Part shown: one piece after another, positions 42,580-54,036 of the stretch | How the letters are laid out: the number at the start of each line of letters is the position of its first letter | How positions within the stretch are numbered: the first letter of the stretch is position 1 | Source: Ariolimax columbianus | Lineage: Eukaryota; Mollusca; Gastropoda; Stylommatophora; Arionidae | NCBI GenBank assembly: GCA_036924085.1 | Contig: JAVGWX010000005.1 | Location: forward strand, 40,927,664-40,991,663 | Direction: 5' to 3' | Length of the DNA stretch: 64,000 bases | Notes under the pieces: model-generated | What the model saw: the letters and a program-made list of their open reading frames with translations, nothing else | The model's database searches: none | Told to the model about the DNA's origin: nothing | Translations under genes and position numbers: made by a program

Positions 42580-43127
42580 ACTAGTTGAACAGGTACAGAG
42601 TTTCTCCTATCTACGTCCTATAATAACGGCAGGCGGCAGCTGTGAAAAAGAAATCTGAAAGAGAATAGGTATGGCCAAGATGGTATTCAGCAACATGCGA
42701 CACATACTGATATCCAAACAAATAAATCATAAATTGAAAATGAGAATTGTCAGGCAGGTATTATGTATACTTGTCACTACTTTATGGCGCAGAAACATGG
42801 ACAACGAATAACAAGTTGGAAAACAGTATTAAAGACTTCGAAATGTGGGTATCTTGTAGAAGATTGGGTCGAATTTCTAGAAAAGAGAAGAGAACAAATT
42901 TTGAGATATTGGAAAAGTTGGGGGTGAAAAGAGAATTAATGACCAAAATCAGGGTCAGACAGTTACGTTATTTTGGTCATTTAACAAGACATACATCAGG
43001 AATAACATCAGGAGATGGACTGGAAAAAGCCTCTCAGATTGTACCATTACGGCAAGAGATAGTGTACACTGGCCATCATTGCAGTCGACTTTCGATACGG
43101 AGATGACACTTTAACTGGACTGAACTG
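42580..43127 (+). mobile_element. Family H LINE copy 2, 3' part
   Basis: Uninterrupted counterpart of the H copy at 14.18-16.07 kb. It runs from VQSFSYLRPIITAGGSCEKE (palm) through GMAKMVFSNMRHILISKQIN and LLYGAETWTTNNKLENSIKD to KRELMTKIRVRQLRYFGHLT, ending in aactggactgaactgaat. Frame breaks near 42640 and 42770. The long open part is 42747-43106. 5' truncated before the active site. Confidence 0.8.
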
Positions 43128-43239
43128 AATAAGCATCATTTCTTGTGAAGCCAATGACCATCTGTAGTTTAGAAGGCCGTCGGGCTAATTGAGAAAATAC
43201 CAATGAAACGTCACAGGTAGAGGCCAACTAAATTATACA

Positions 43240-44325
43240 ACTCATCAACACTCATATTGTGCCAAGATTTATTATCAATCCATATATCTTCCACATCATC
43301 ATCAAATAGCATGCCATTTATAGAACGTTGCTCCCATCACAGTCTGTCTGAAAGAAACTTGTTCCCTTTCCAAAACTCCAGCCTCCAGTCATTCCTGGAT
43401 ATCTTGGTGCCATCGTCTTCTTGGTCTAGCCCTTCCTCTTTACCTGGCACCATACCTTCCGTCACTGTTCTCTCGAGACAATTGTGTCTCTTGATGTGAC
43501 CAAAGTACTTGCATTTTCTAGCCAAAATGGAATTGATAAGCCAGTTCTCCTCTATGCTCAACTTTTGCCTAATGTCTGCATTTGTCTTTTTCTCTGTCCA
43601 GGGTATTTTTAGGATCTTTCTTTCACATTTTGATTTTAAGGATTCGATTTTTTTGTCTGGAAGTTTTGGTAATCGTTCATGATTCGCAGCCATAAGCTGC
43701 CACAGGAACAACACAGGCTTTCAAGACTTTTACTTGTATCATTATGTTGGTGCTCTGCCATAATTTCTTCAAGCTGTTCAGTCTCTGCATTGCCATGGTT
43801 AGTCTTCTTCTGATTTCTATCGTTCAGTCGCCATTTTTGTCAATTCTGGAGCCCAGATATTCAAAATATGTAACCTGATCTATTTCCTCACACCCGCGGT
43901 AAATTTATGCTGACATGGTGTTTTGTCGGTGGTCATGTCTTTGTTTCATTTATGTTTATAAACAGGTTTTGATCTTTACTATGTCCATTTTCGGTTGAAA
44001 TTAGCTGCTCTAACCCTTCTGCATTTCTTGATAGTATCAATATGTCGTCTGCGCATCGTAACTCTGGAATCTCGAACGCGACAATCGTAAATGGGTGGAA
44101 ACTTTCAATGTCCTCATCTTCTCGACCATTTCTCATTATACATTCCGCATATATGTTGTATAAATAAGGTGAGAGGATACATCCCTGTTTTACTGCCTTT
44201 GTACTGCAAACCAATCTGATGTTTGCCCATATACTCGGGCAGCGGCTCCATCCACATAGAAAGTCACTGTTGAGAGTGATTCTTTCACGGAATCCTGCCC
44301 TGAAACAAACTGAATACCCATTTTC
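43240..44325 (-). mobile_element. LINE P copy 1 (RT core to C terminus)
   Basis: Minus strand from 44325: VKQGCILSPYLYNIYAECIM (motif B), FEIPELRCADDILILSRNAE (active site kept as CADD, about 44060), NLFININETKT, then a gap and KSKCERKILKIPWTEKKTNA with IEENWLINSILARKCKYFGH IKRHN. The end is VEDIWIDNKSWHNMSVDELY near 43240. Relatives are at 27.77 kb (+) and 63.6 kb (-). Stops and frameshifts around 43720-43930 interrupt it. Confidence 0.78.
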
Positions 44326-44439
44326 TTTTATTTATTTACGGTATACAACAACCATCGCTCCTAATGCAACCAGTCTTTTGAAATGATTACTCCTTTCATG
44401 GCAGTAAGTATTTTTGGAAATAATGTTACCCGTTTTTCA

Positions 44440-45975
44440 CGAAATATGGGACAGGGCGAACGTAGAGATTTGCCGATGACATCCTAACGTACAGGACTGG
44501 CTCTGACAGGCATGAGTTGGTCAAAGACATCCAGGAAACCTTGCAAGCAATATCACAGTGGTGCGGCGATTCAAGCTCCAAAATCAATCCGAACAAGGTC
44601 TGCATGATGTGGTGCTCTTTGAATAATTCCATAGTAAAGGTTGAGCTTCCGGGCATCACTTTTGATGGTTGCACATTGACAGGTGCGACAGTTTGAAATA
44701 CCTAGGAGTGACTTTTGATCGCAGTCTTTCCTATAATTTCTATGTTGATCACATTATACAAAGATGCAAGAGCGGGTTAGGAGCACTCAAGATTATGGCT
44801 GCTGTCGGCTTGGAATAACGCCTCCTGTTCATCCTATTCCGTCAGGTCGTGTTGTCTGTCATCGATTACGGACTAGGCATCCTCACATTATTAAGAACAG
44901 AGTGTGAAAGGTTGGAACGCACCCAGAATAAAGATATGCGACTGGTTCTGGGCTGCACTAGAGATATCCCGGTTGTGATGATTCGGTACATGTTGGGATT
45001 GTTATCGGTGACATCCAGACATAAACTGGCACAAGTCAAAGCCTATATGTGTGTCACGATAGACATGCGGCAACCTCTTTACAGTAGTATCTCATACATC
45101 AAGGGATCAAGAATCAAGAGATGGTAGTCATGGATGGCACAGGCTGAGACAACAATCAGACACGTCACTCCAGCTGAGACGATAGCCAAAGGGGAAGAAT
45201 GGGTCCACATTCGTGATAGAGAGTCATCATAACCTTAGGCAAGGAGTACAGAAAACCGAACAACGAGAAATCAGAGCACGACGTAAATCAGCTGATAACT
45301 GAAAACACCCAGGGCAGTGACGCTGTCATATACACCAACGGATCAGTCGTGCGCAGTCGGACATCAGACAGGTTTCTCGGCTAGAGTGTGAGGAGAGGTC
45401 GTTGCTGAGCGCAGTAAGGCATACATGTCACCAACCTCCAGTATGAGAATTGAGACGGAAGCAGTGACCTCAGCACTGAAATGGATATCTGAGACTTCTA
45501 TAACAAGGGCAGTCATCGTGACAGACGCGCAAGCCGTACTTCAGAAAGTGGCTTAGGTACGAGTGGATAGCAGCTGTTGAGGCCTCAAACCTCCAGGCGT
45601 TGACATGGATCTTCTGTCTTCTCATGTCGGGGTTTAGGGCAATGAAAGAGCTGACATCATCGCTTCACAAGCTACAATCATGGGCACTTTAGTGATGGAT
45701 AGAAGCGACATTTTGAAATCAATCAATGACCGCCTGCTGGATGAGGACACCGCAATAGATGAAGCAGCAATCCACAGACTGCAAAGTTTCGACATTAAAA
45801 GAGGTTCACGCGGAGTGGGGCGCATGAGAGGACGACGCAGGAGAGTGTACAACTAGCGAGCTACAGGGACCATACTCATCTATTCCTTACGCCATTTGAT
45901 GAGAGAGAGACTGAGCACCTATGGGTATTGCCCTGAGTGCAGTGACGTCGATTCTTAGAAACAGAAACACAAAAT
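44440..45975 (+). mobile_element. Family A LINE copy 3 (from RT active site to 3' end)
   Basis: Starts at the active-site box, which is intact here: RFADDILTYRTGSDRHELVK (FADD at 44469-44480). It continues through the palm; KACMMWCS of copy 1 is KVCMMWCS here. A one-base loss near 44671 and a CAA-to-TAA stop near 44815 break it. The open piece 44849-45127 has MLSVIDYGLGILTLLRTECE. In the RNase H domain the first motif is TNGS instead of TDGS, so a catalytic Asp is gone. METEAV-like IETEAV and VTDAQAVLQK remain. The 3' end matches copies 1 and 2. Confidence 0.87.
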
Positions 45976-46197
45976 GTGTTCAGTTTCAACCCAAAGTGCA
46001 CGGGTTTTGAACATTTATGTCAGCCTTCGGTGCGTTCCATGTGTAGTTAAACGTTTTATGAGCAAGTACATAGGTGTAATAGATCATGCAAAAGAAATTA
46101 GGGCCGCGGACCTACTCTCTGGTGCCAAAAAGGTACTGGGGAGGTATTAGCGATGGTGAATAAAGTTAGGATCTACACAACGCCATCGTCAGATGCC

Positions 46198-46217
46198 TAT
46201 ATATATATATATATATC
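46198..46217. repeat. (TA)n microsatellite, short
   Basis: About ten TA units at the boundary with the K-like fragment, possibly an expanded LINE tail. Confidence 0.85.
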
Positions 46218-46630
46218 GTCATCATTATAATCATCAGTCCCGTAACCTAGAAGATCTTTTAGTCACCGTAATTGCAGTTTGTCAAACCCAGGGTTCGCAA
46301 GGGTTTTAGTTTCAGCTATAGATCTTCCCGTCCATTTTTTTTTGGTCTCCCTCTACCACACTTCCGAGGCACAGTGCCTTGCAGGATGGTCTTGGTCAGC
46401 CAAAGCGATCGTGACATATGTCCATAATATGTCAATTTTCGTGTTTTACTGTAGCCAAACGATTTTTAAATTGTCCTAACTCCTTCCTAACAATTTCATG
46501 AACACTGTCGTTTGTAACGCGATCCAGATATGAAAAGCCAAGAATTCTTCGCAAGCATCTCATTTCAATTGCGCACATTTTACGTTTTAGGGCAGCCTTT
46601 AGAGTCCAAGCATTACGCGTAGGGAGTCAT
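46218..46630 (-). mobile_element. K-related LINE, C-terminal fragment
   Basis: Minus-strand words NEMLAKNSWLFISGSRYKRQ (compare EMRCLRKxLNVTYKDRVTNE in K), TRKLTYYGHMSRSLWLTKTI, LQGTVPRKCGRGRPKKKW. Same domain as the end of family K but a different, older subfamily. Stops are frequent. Confidence 0.65.
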
Positions 46631-46719
46631 TAACAAAAAGCTTTCCCTAACATATCACCTGCATGAATAGCCACTCGGAGAGATGGGGATATTCGGACAC
46701 AGACAACAGAGGTGATTAA

Positions 46720-47040
46720 GTGGAAGACTGCGATATAGACACACATCTCTATCTTATCAATAGGCCGGAGGATAGCCCTCGCTTCTATTCTAGAACATGG
46801 CATACCACCTCTACTCCAGACTTGGTCTTTTCTACGGTGGATATTCACCACAAAATAGACCGCCAGGTGCTAAACCAATTGGCAGGTAGCGACCACAGAC
46901 CAATCAGGCTAGAAGTTGATATGGAAGTAGGCCCACAGGAAATAAAACCGCTCCCACGTTGGAACTATAAACGAGCCGACTGGGACAGATTTGCAATCCT
47001 GACAGATGGGCTGTGTGAAACCATTAAACACACGGAATAA
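46720..47040 (+). pseudogene. Endonuclease C-terminal fragment of E copy 1
   Basis: 106 codons including DTHLYLINRPEDSPRFYSRT, STPDLVFSTVDIH (the PDL strand) and LAGSDHRPIRLEVD (SDH motif with catalytic Asp and His). The N-terminal half of the domain is missing. Confidence 0.82.
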
Positions 47041-47191
47041 CAATATGAAACCCATGGTGGAAAGCCTAAGCAAAGCAATAATGCAAGCAGCCACCGAAAC
47101 CATCCCAAGAAGGGCAAGGATAAACTACAAGCCATATTGGAATGATGAACTGCAGAAAGCTGAGGATGAAGTTTCAAATGCTAGGAACATC

Positions 47192-47194
<3 letters not shown>

Positions 47195-47240
<46 letters not shown>
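47195..47240 (+). repeat. (GA)n expansion inside LINE E copy 1
   Basis: About 22 GA units within the linker between endonuclease and RT, read as Arg-Glu repeats. The flanking linker resumes as ALKDITAKYKRTLNQIT. Confidence 0.95.
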
Positions 47241-47367
47241 CAATCTATGGAAGCAAATATCGCCCTTAAGGACATCACTGCGAAATACAAAAGAACACTG
47301 AACCAAATAACAAGAGACAGTTAAAAAAAAAAGAAAGCCTCAATCTCGATAAAGAAGGGAACAAACT

Positions 47368-48310
47368 ATGGAATTTAGTCAAAGGCATGAACGACGAAAC
47401 ACCATCAAACAGGGCGACAACATGCTTACCGGAAAAAAAAGCAGCAAACGCCTTTACAGAGCAAACCAGACCGATGTCCCTACAGACAGGCATACAGATT
47501 TAAGTGAAGAACAAAAGAGCCACGACAACATCAAGATGGCACCAGAGGAGAACATGATAGCAAAACTAACAATGAACGAAATGAATGAGGCCATGAGAAC
47601 TTTAAAGAAAAAGAAATCGCCCGGAAAAGATAGGATAACAAATGAAATGCTGATGGGGTTGGAATAAACAGCAGAGCGGAAGCTACTGGCAGTACTGAAC
47701 CAAAGCTGGAAAAGAGGAATTGTACCGCAGGCATGGAAAGATGCTGTACTTATACCAGTACCAAAGAAAGAAAAAGATAGAACAGATCCAAATGGATACA
47801 GGCCAATCAGTCTACTGAGCTGTGTAGGAAAACTGATAGCCCAGGAAATAGAGGATGCTTACCAGGAGAAAAAAAACACAGTAGCGGTTTGGGTGAATTT
47901 AGAGAAGGCATTTGACAAGGTCTAGAAAGAGGGACTTAAAGTCAAGCTACGAAGAAGTGAAGTGTGTGGGAGAATGTACAGATGGATCAGTCATTACCTC
48001 AAAAACAGAACAGCCAGAGTTCAAGTACAAGGGCAGATGAGCAAAAAGGTGACACTTGAGCAGGGAGTACCCCAAGGGGGAGTACTGTCACCCACACTTT
48101 TCCTGGTGTATATACCAAGAAGAGTCCACAGCTCCATGTTTGCAGACGATCGGGCTATGTGGACCTCTGAAAAAAATCTCATCATAGCAAGTAATCGGAT
48201 GCAGCAGGCCCTAACATCGTTCTTTCAAACAAACCCCAAAACACCAAAATAAGTCTTAATGGCAAATATCTGCAGCCAAACGACAACCCAAACTACTCAC
48301 ATTTGATCGA
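47368..48310 (+). pseudogene. Reverse transcriptase of E copy 1
   Basis: Contains LKKKKSPGKDRITNEML (finger; PGKD), then after a stop KRGIVPQAWKDAVLIPVPKK and NGYRPISLLSCVGKLIAQEI, WVNLEKAFDKV (motif A; Asp appears as Asn), LEQGVPQGGVLSPTLFLVYI (motif B) and HSSMFADDRAMWTSEKN (FADD intact, near 48140). Compared with the inverted copy at 54.4-55.7 kb, the NDITEN codons after LVYI and about 75 bp after QALTS are deleted. Confidence 0.85.
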
Positions 48311-48318
48311 CGCATGAC

Positions 48319-49431
48319 ATGGAAAAGTCATATCGAGAGAAATTGAATGAGAGCCAGAGAAAGAATGGCAATCATGAGAAAACTTGCTGGCACAAGCTGG
48401 GGAGCAGACGAAAGTATACTAAAGAAACTGTACACTGGAAGAGTGAGACCAGTTCTCGAGTATTGCATTGCGGCATGGACAACAGCAGCAAAAACATACT
48501 TTGATAAAATTAGCAAACTTCAAAACCAAGCCATGAGAGTTAGAACAGGAGGCATGAAGTCAACGCCAATTGTAGAACTGGAAAAGATTACAAAACTGCA
48601 ATCCATGACCGACAGAAGAGACTGCAGAGCCCAAGCTACAATCAGAAAAACTCAGAAGACTGACTGACCATCCAATGCACCAGAGACTAAACAATTTCGG
48701 AAATGGGAAACTAAAGCGAAGAAACTTTGCAGAAATAGCCAAAGCAAAGATGCACGAAAACCCCATGAACGCACTAACACCAAAGCCCAAACCTACCTGG
48801 AGGCAGCATATATTTCCAGAGTTGGTAGAAACTATACCAGGTATTGGAAACAAAAAACTGCCAGTCTGAAAAAGAAAGAAGAGATACTACCCTGAGTTAT
48901 TTAACGGAAAACTATCCAAGCATGGACTGGACCCATGCATACACCGACTGTTCCGTAATAAATACAACACAGAACGGAAGGGCAGGAGCATTTCTGAACC
49001 TACCAAATGGCAGAAAAATAACACTGTCATTCGCTACTGGAAAATACACAAGCAATTTCAGAGCGGATACAGAGGCACTGAGGGCGGCAGTGGAAGAAAT
49101 GGTGACAGGTAAAAGGAATGAAAGCCACATAGTCCTGCTTACAGATGCTCTGGCCGTAGTCACAGCACTAAAAAACCAGAAAAATACTGAACTTAATGAT
49201 TTAAGAGCAGTACTCTATCAACTATGCCAGCAGTCCGCACCAAAAAGAGTAGTGGTACAGTGGGTTCCATCCCACTGTAACATCCAAGGCAACGAGGAGG
49301 CAGACAGACTGGCAAAAGAAGGTGCAAGACTACCACAACCAGATCCTAGTGTGACCTACGAAGAGTTCAAAAGGCTTATTAGAGCCAGATACATACTGGC
49401 TACTCAAAAAACGATGCCTGTTACCAGTTGA
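48319..49431 (+). pseudogene. Thumb and RNase H of E copy 1
   Basis: The thumb region reads RERMAIMRKLAGTSWGADES and ILKKLYTGRVRPVLEYCIAA, followed by QNQAMRVRTGGMKSTPIVEL. RNase H from about 48920: HAYTDCSVINTTQNGRAGAF (first Asp), RADTEALRAAVEEMV (Glu), IVLLTDALAVVTALKNQ (second Asp), VPSHCNIQGNEEADRLAKEG (His and last Asp). All four catalytic positions are kept. The frame ends at 49431, and the true continuation is in the next frame. Confidence 0.87.
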
Positions 49432-49709
49432 ACAGAAGAGAGCAGGTCGTGGTCTTCAGACTTCGCACTGGCCACAATAGACTAAGGTACCATTTATTCA
49501 ATAAACTGAAGATAGGTGGCACTGACGAATGCTCGTGTGGTACAGAGAAAATGACCGCTGAACATTTACTGCAAAACTGCCCGACATACGAGGATCAGAG
49601 AAAGCACATGTTGCCATCACCAGTGGCAACACTAGACAAGCTCTATGGCAGTGTCGACAGCCTCAAGATGACCGCTGCTTTTTTAGAAAAAATACAGGTT
49701 GACGTCTGA
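49428..49709 (+). pseudogene. C-terminal zinc-motif region of E copy 1
   Basis: NRREQVVVFRLRTGHNRLRY, then TDECSCGTEKMTAEHLLQNC. The pattern C-x-C-...-H-x4-C is typical of the tail of RNase-H-bearing LINEs. It ends with a stop just before the acagcgtac-GAA 3' end. The same region is repeated almost identically in the two direct parts of the complex insertion at 53.1-56.2 kb. Confidence 0.85.
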
Positions 49710-49735
49710 CAGCGTACGAAGAAGAAGAAGAAGAA

Positions 49736-51544
49736 ACTCGTTTGAGCAAAAGTTTAGAATGGAGTGCCACAATGAATCTGGTCAAAATGCGTTTTGTTCG
49801 GAAAATTGAAATTTGTTTGGATGTTTGGAAAGTATAATCAATTTTATTTCAAATTCAATTTGAATTTAATTGTGAGAATTTTGAGAAATACAAACATGTG
49901 ACGCGAAAGTAAGAAAGGGAGTTTATAGCAAAAGTAAGTTGTACGGTGATCGGTCTACCAAAAAAGCAGATGTGGAACTATGTGACAATTTAATTATTGG
50001 ACTGTACGCTAGGTCTTTGATTACGTTTTGTTAAACTTAACATCAATATTGATTTTTTTTAAAGTTCACTGACCACGCCCACTCGGTCAGAAATAAAGAG
50101 AAGGAAATTTGTTGACCATGTGAATCAGATTTAATTTTTAAATGAAGGTGACAATGTTCAGGAAGAGCTGGATAAAAGACAGAATAATTGGCCATTTGAA
50201 TACAAAATTTCAAAAACAATAGTTACAGAACTTGTTTGTCACTTTTGTTATTTAAATGCACAATTGATAGAGACAAATAGAAAGGGTCTAGGCAGTGAGT
50301 TTGAGTTTTATTGTCGCAGCAACAATTAAAATATACATCATTTCTCAATGTAATCAAATATATATGGGACATTTGTGTGTGAATTCATTAAACATGTGGG
50401 CTGTATTAACATTGAGATGTGTTGGAAAATGACTTGCAGACCTGCAGCTGTTCTGTGGTGTTATGAACTTGTCACTACCAAATTAGAAAAACAGCCACAA
50501 TAAATTGTGGCTATATAAGAAAGCTATAGCAGATGAAGCTGTTCATACAAACACACCAGCAACCTACCTGCTGTTGTTATGGCTAATATAAAACCAGTAC
50601 CTTAAGACTGCAACAGTAATGAACTACTAAAAAAGTGTCTTGAAGGACATACACAAAATATCAATGGTTGACTGAACAGTGCTATCTTGAAATGATGTCT
50701 CTAGAAAACGAATCCTGGTCTAACTATTGTGAAAGCTGTTATTGCTATCGCAGTTTCTGATTGGACAAAATCTCTGTTGCTAAAAGAGGAAACGAAATGA
50801 CCTACTTGCAGGTATCTGATAAAGTCCTATGAACACAAGAACATTTTGTTGCAATAAAGGAATTCAGGGAAAGCTATTAAGGCATCCTATGATGCCATGA
50901 GGGCAACAAAGAGTAGGAGATTTGTTCTGGATGATTGGCAGACAGTTACTGAAAGGTTTGTATATCAGGTTTGAGGTCATTGATAAGAACTAATCAGAAA
51001 TAATTTTTTGTTTGTTTTCAAAGCAATTGTCCTGCAACTTTGCACATATATTCTAAAAAACCATGGCTTAGTTTCGAACAATGTTAAAGAGTTATAATTT
51101 GGAGTATAATTTTTTTGGACAAAATTGAGTGAATATTTGAATTTTCATAATAACACAATGGTAAAAGAAGTAGCTTTGGCTGTAGTGAGGGGATAATCTG
51201 GATAATCGTTATATGATAAAAGTAAGTGCTTATGATCAATGACACAGGGCAAAATTACTTGCAGAGTTTTGCCATTTTTTTAAATATGAATTTTCTGTAT
51301 TTTAAAAAAACATTACGATTGAAATTAACATTTGGAATGATACATTACAATAAATGATATCATGATGTAGGGTCATCATCTTTAGAGCACCTGCCCAACC
51401 TTTATATGGATATATAAATCTTAAATAAAGTTACAACAATTATAAAAAGAATGTCCCTCACTAGGTAGTACTCCCTAAAGGACAAGTAGCAGCTGAAAAT
51501 AAAACTTTCGTTCTATGCGATATTAAAGAATTAAAGTATGCAGC
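49736..51544. other. Spacer, nothing certain
   Basis: About 1.8 kb of AT-rich DNA. It contains a perfect hairpin (agccacaat aa attgtggct, 50493-50512). A 38-codon open stretch near 50866-50975 has balanced codons but no recognisable domain. Confidence 0.5.
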
Positions 51545-51895
51545 CTTCTCAAATATAGACAATAATTATTGGGCTAAATGTGAGGACAGGTCTTCAAAGA
51601 GGCAGAGGGTTTTTGAAAAAAAGGCGGACTGTCGTTCTTTCTTCCGAGATTAATCATCAATGTGTTGGAATTATCCGACTATGAATAAGTGAAAAATTAA
51701 CCTACATGTTTGCTTTCTGAGAAATAGAAGTTTCCATCACCTTAGCAAAACGGTCCTATTTGGTGCACCCCAATCAGCTAGAAGATGAATCTCAGAACTG
51801 AATTATAAACATTTATTATTTGTTCTAGCATCTATTTATAAAACTGAACCAATCCATCTGAAGTATGTACTTTATATGTTCTATATTTCATGTGC
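51545..51895. repeat. Noncoding repeat family S, copy 2 (inverted relative to copy 1)
   Basis: Reverse complement of 8303-8655, with blocks ctaaatgtgaggacaggtct, ttcaaagaggcagagggttt, agaagtttccatcacctta and accaatccatctgaagtatg in order. About 75-80% similar by eye. No transposase beside it. Confidence 0.8.
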
Positions 51896-51926
51896 TTTTA
51901 CATTTTCACACATGTTTTCAACGATT

Positions 51927-52290
51927 TATGAACGCCATACCAACACCAAAGCCCTTCCATACTGTTCGCAAACCCATCTGGAAGCATCAGATCATTTCAG
52001 GGGTGACATAAAATATACCAGGTACCGGAAGCAGACCGAATATAAAAGAAGGGTCATAACATTGGTGTTGGTATGGCATTCATAAAGACTTCTGTCCTCT
52101 TTGTTTTGACTATTTCTACACAATTATTCCGCTTTAGTCTCCCTTTTCCAAATAGATTTAATCTCTGACGCATTGGGTGAACAAGCCAGCGTGCGTTTAA
52201 GGCGTTTTTTGTTTCCTGGTGTCCGCTGCAGTACTTGCAGTAGGGGGCATAGTCTGATGCCGCTCTGTGTAGGGGTTTGTCCATTGTTGT
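51927..52290. mobile_element. Family E-related LINE fragment, folded back
   Basis: The left part (51927-52058, +) encodes NAIPTPKPFHTVRKPIWKHQ, the segment just before RNase H. The right part (52290-52062, -) encodes LVHPMRQRLNLFGKGRLKRN and CVEIVKTKRTEVFMNAIPTP, the segment before that. The two overlap at NAIPTP, giving an inverted repeat of about 22 bp (gaacgccataccaacaccaa at 51928-51947 and its complement near 52063-52083). More diverged than the other E copies. Confidence 0.75.
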
Positions 52291-52514
52291 CTGTAGTTGT
52301 ACATTATATTTTTAGTAGTTCTTAATTGGTGAATGTTGGGTTAGAATTATCCAATTGTTCTTGTCAGAGTATGAGCGTTTTCATTGCCTTCAATGCATGT
52401 TTGGGCTGGTATCCATTATAGGGTCTTCCTGATGACATAGAACGAAAGTTCCCTTACATATTTAAGAATATTTGCTAACCAAAAATCGACGACAATTAAC
52501 AAATAAGTGTGCAG

Positions 52515-52905
52515 ATTAACTATAAATGGCTACAGAAACTAATGAACAAGTCACGCAATGATTACTGAGTTAGTCGTCTATCAGAACAGACGAACAAATA
52601 AAGCAAAGATTACTAAGTTAGTCGTCTATCAGAACAGACGGACAAATAAAGCAATGATTACTAAGTTGGTCGTCTATCGGAACAGACGAAAAAATAAAGC
52701 AAAGATTACTAAGTTGGTCGTCTATCGAAACTGACGAAAAAATAAAGCAATGATTACTAAGTTGGTCGTCTATCGGAACTGACTAAAAAATAAAGCAATG
52801 ATTACTAAGTTGGTCGTCTATCGGAACTGACTAAAAAATAAAGCAATGATTACTAAGTTGGTCGTCTATCGGAACTGACGAAAAAATAAAGCAATGATTA
52901 CTACC
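52515..52905. repeat. 48-bp minisatellite
   Basis: About eight units of 48 bp (gattactaagttggtcgtct then atcggaactgacgaaaaaat aaagcaat). The first units have cagaacagacg and the later ones cggaactgac, showing stepwise homogenisation along the array. Confidence 0.95.
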
Positions 52906-53046
52906 GGAATTATGAACCATTCCATCAATGATTATTTAATTGGTCTGTCCACTTGTGCCGATAAGCTACGTAAGTTGGTTGGGTCAAGTTTGCTGTCTCT
53001 GCCTTTATAAGTCCATTTTGTTGTTCTTCTTGGTTTTTAGTTCGAC

Positions 53047-53973
53047 TTGCTCTTCGCCAAAAGGTGGTCATCTTTGAACGGGTCCCTACTAAAGAAACTG
53101 TACACTGGAAGAGTGAGACCAGTTCTCGAGTATGGCATTGCGGCATGGACAACAGCAGCGAAGGCGAACTTCGATAAAGTTAGCAAACTTCAAAACCAAG
53201 CCATGAGAATTATAACAGGTGGCATGAAGTCAACGCCAATTGTAAAACTTGAAAAGATTACAAAACTGCAATCCATGACCGATAGAAGAGACTGCAGAGC
53301 CCAGCTGCAGTCAGAGAAACTCCGAAGACTGACCGACCATCCAATGCACCAGAGACTAAACAATTTAGGAAATGGGAAACTAAAGCGGAGAAACTTTGCA
53401 GAAATAGCCAAAGCAAAGATGCACGAAGACCCCATAAACGCACTAACAACACCAAAACCCATCACTACTGTACGAAAACCTACCTGGAGGCAGGATATAT
53501 TTCCAGAGGTGGTAGAAAATATACCAGGTATTGCAAACAAAAACTGCCAGACTGAAAAAGAAAGGAGAGATACTACCCTAAGCTTCATAACGAAAAGCTA
53601 CCCAAGCATGGACTGGACCCATGCATACACCGACGGTTCTGTAACAAAAACTACACAGAACGGAGGGGCAGGAGCATTCCTGAACCTACCAAATGGCAGA
53701 AAAATAACACTGTCATTCGCTACTGGTAAGTACACACGCAATTTCAGAGCGGAGGCAGAGGCACTGAGGGCGGCAGTGGAAGAAATGGTGACACACAGTG
53801 AAAATGAAAGCCATATAGTCCTGCTTACAGATGCTCTCGCCGTAGTCACAGCGCTAAAAAGCCAGAAAAATACTGAGCTTAATGACTTAAGAGCAGCTCT
53901 CTGCAAACTGTGCCAGCAGTCCGCACCAAAAAGGGTAGTGGTACAGTGGGTCCCATCACACTGCAACATCTAA
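53047..53973 (+). pseudogene. E polymerase thumb and RNase H, part 1 of the complex insertion
   Basis: Open for 308 codons; the native sequence begins at 53087 (LKKLYTGRVRPVLEYGIAAW). RNase H motifs: HAYTDGSVTKTTQNGGAGAF, RAEAEALRAAVEEMV, IVLLTDALAVVTALKSQ, VPSHCNI. The frame is stopped at 53971-53973 by TAA where copy 1 has CAA (Gln), but reopens as GNEEADRLAKEG. Upstream codons 53047-53086 are flanking DNA. Confidence 0.87.
53076..53086 (+). repeat. Left target-site duplication of the complex E insertion
   Basis: gaacgggtccc, identical to 56199-56209. The first two bases could also belong to the GAA tail on the right side, so 9-11 bp. Confidence 0.85.
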
Positions 53974-54036
53974 GGCAACGAGGAGGCAGACAGACTGGCA
54001 AAAGAAGGTGCAAGACTACCACAAACAGATACTAGT

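Larger units (their letters stand above)
46640..49735 (+). mobile_element. Family E LINE copy 1 (endonuclease end, RT, RNase H, GAA tail)
   Basis: The longest E copy, about 3.1 kb. It starts inside the APE endonuclease (WGYSDTDNRG, then TWHTTSTPDLVFSTVDIH and LAGSDHRPIRL), continues with linker, RT, RNase H and a C-terminal CxC...H...C motif, and ends in gtctgacagcgtacgaagaa GAA repeats (49712-49735). RNase H after RT indicates the I-like side of the non-LTR tree. Disabled by a GA-repeat expansion in the linker, two RT deletions (near 48110 and 48225), stops at about 47665 and 47923, and a frameshift between RNase H and the C terminus. Confidence 0.88.

Noticed and set aside
50440..50545. TATA-like motif tatataagaaagc with a nearby hairpin as a promoter
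   Set aside because: AT-rich DNA gives many such motifs; no downstream gene is visible.
50866..50980. 38-codon open stretch (KASYDAMRATKSRRF region) ending near a GT, resembling an exon
   Set aside because: No acceptor with pyrimidine tract, no partner exon and no recognisable domain; too short to support.
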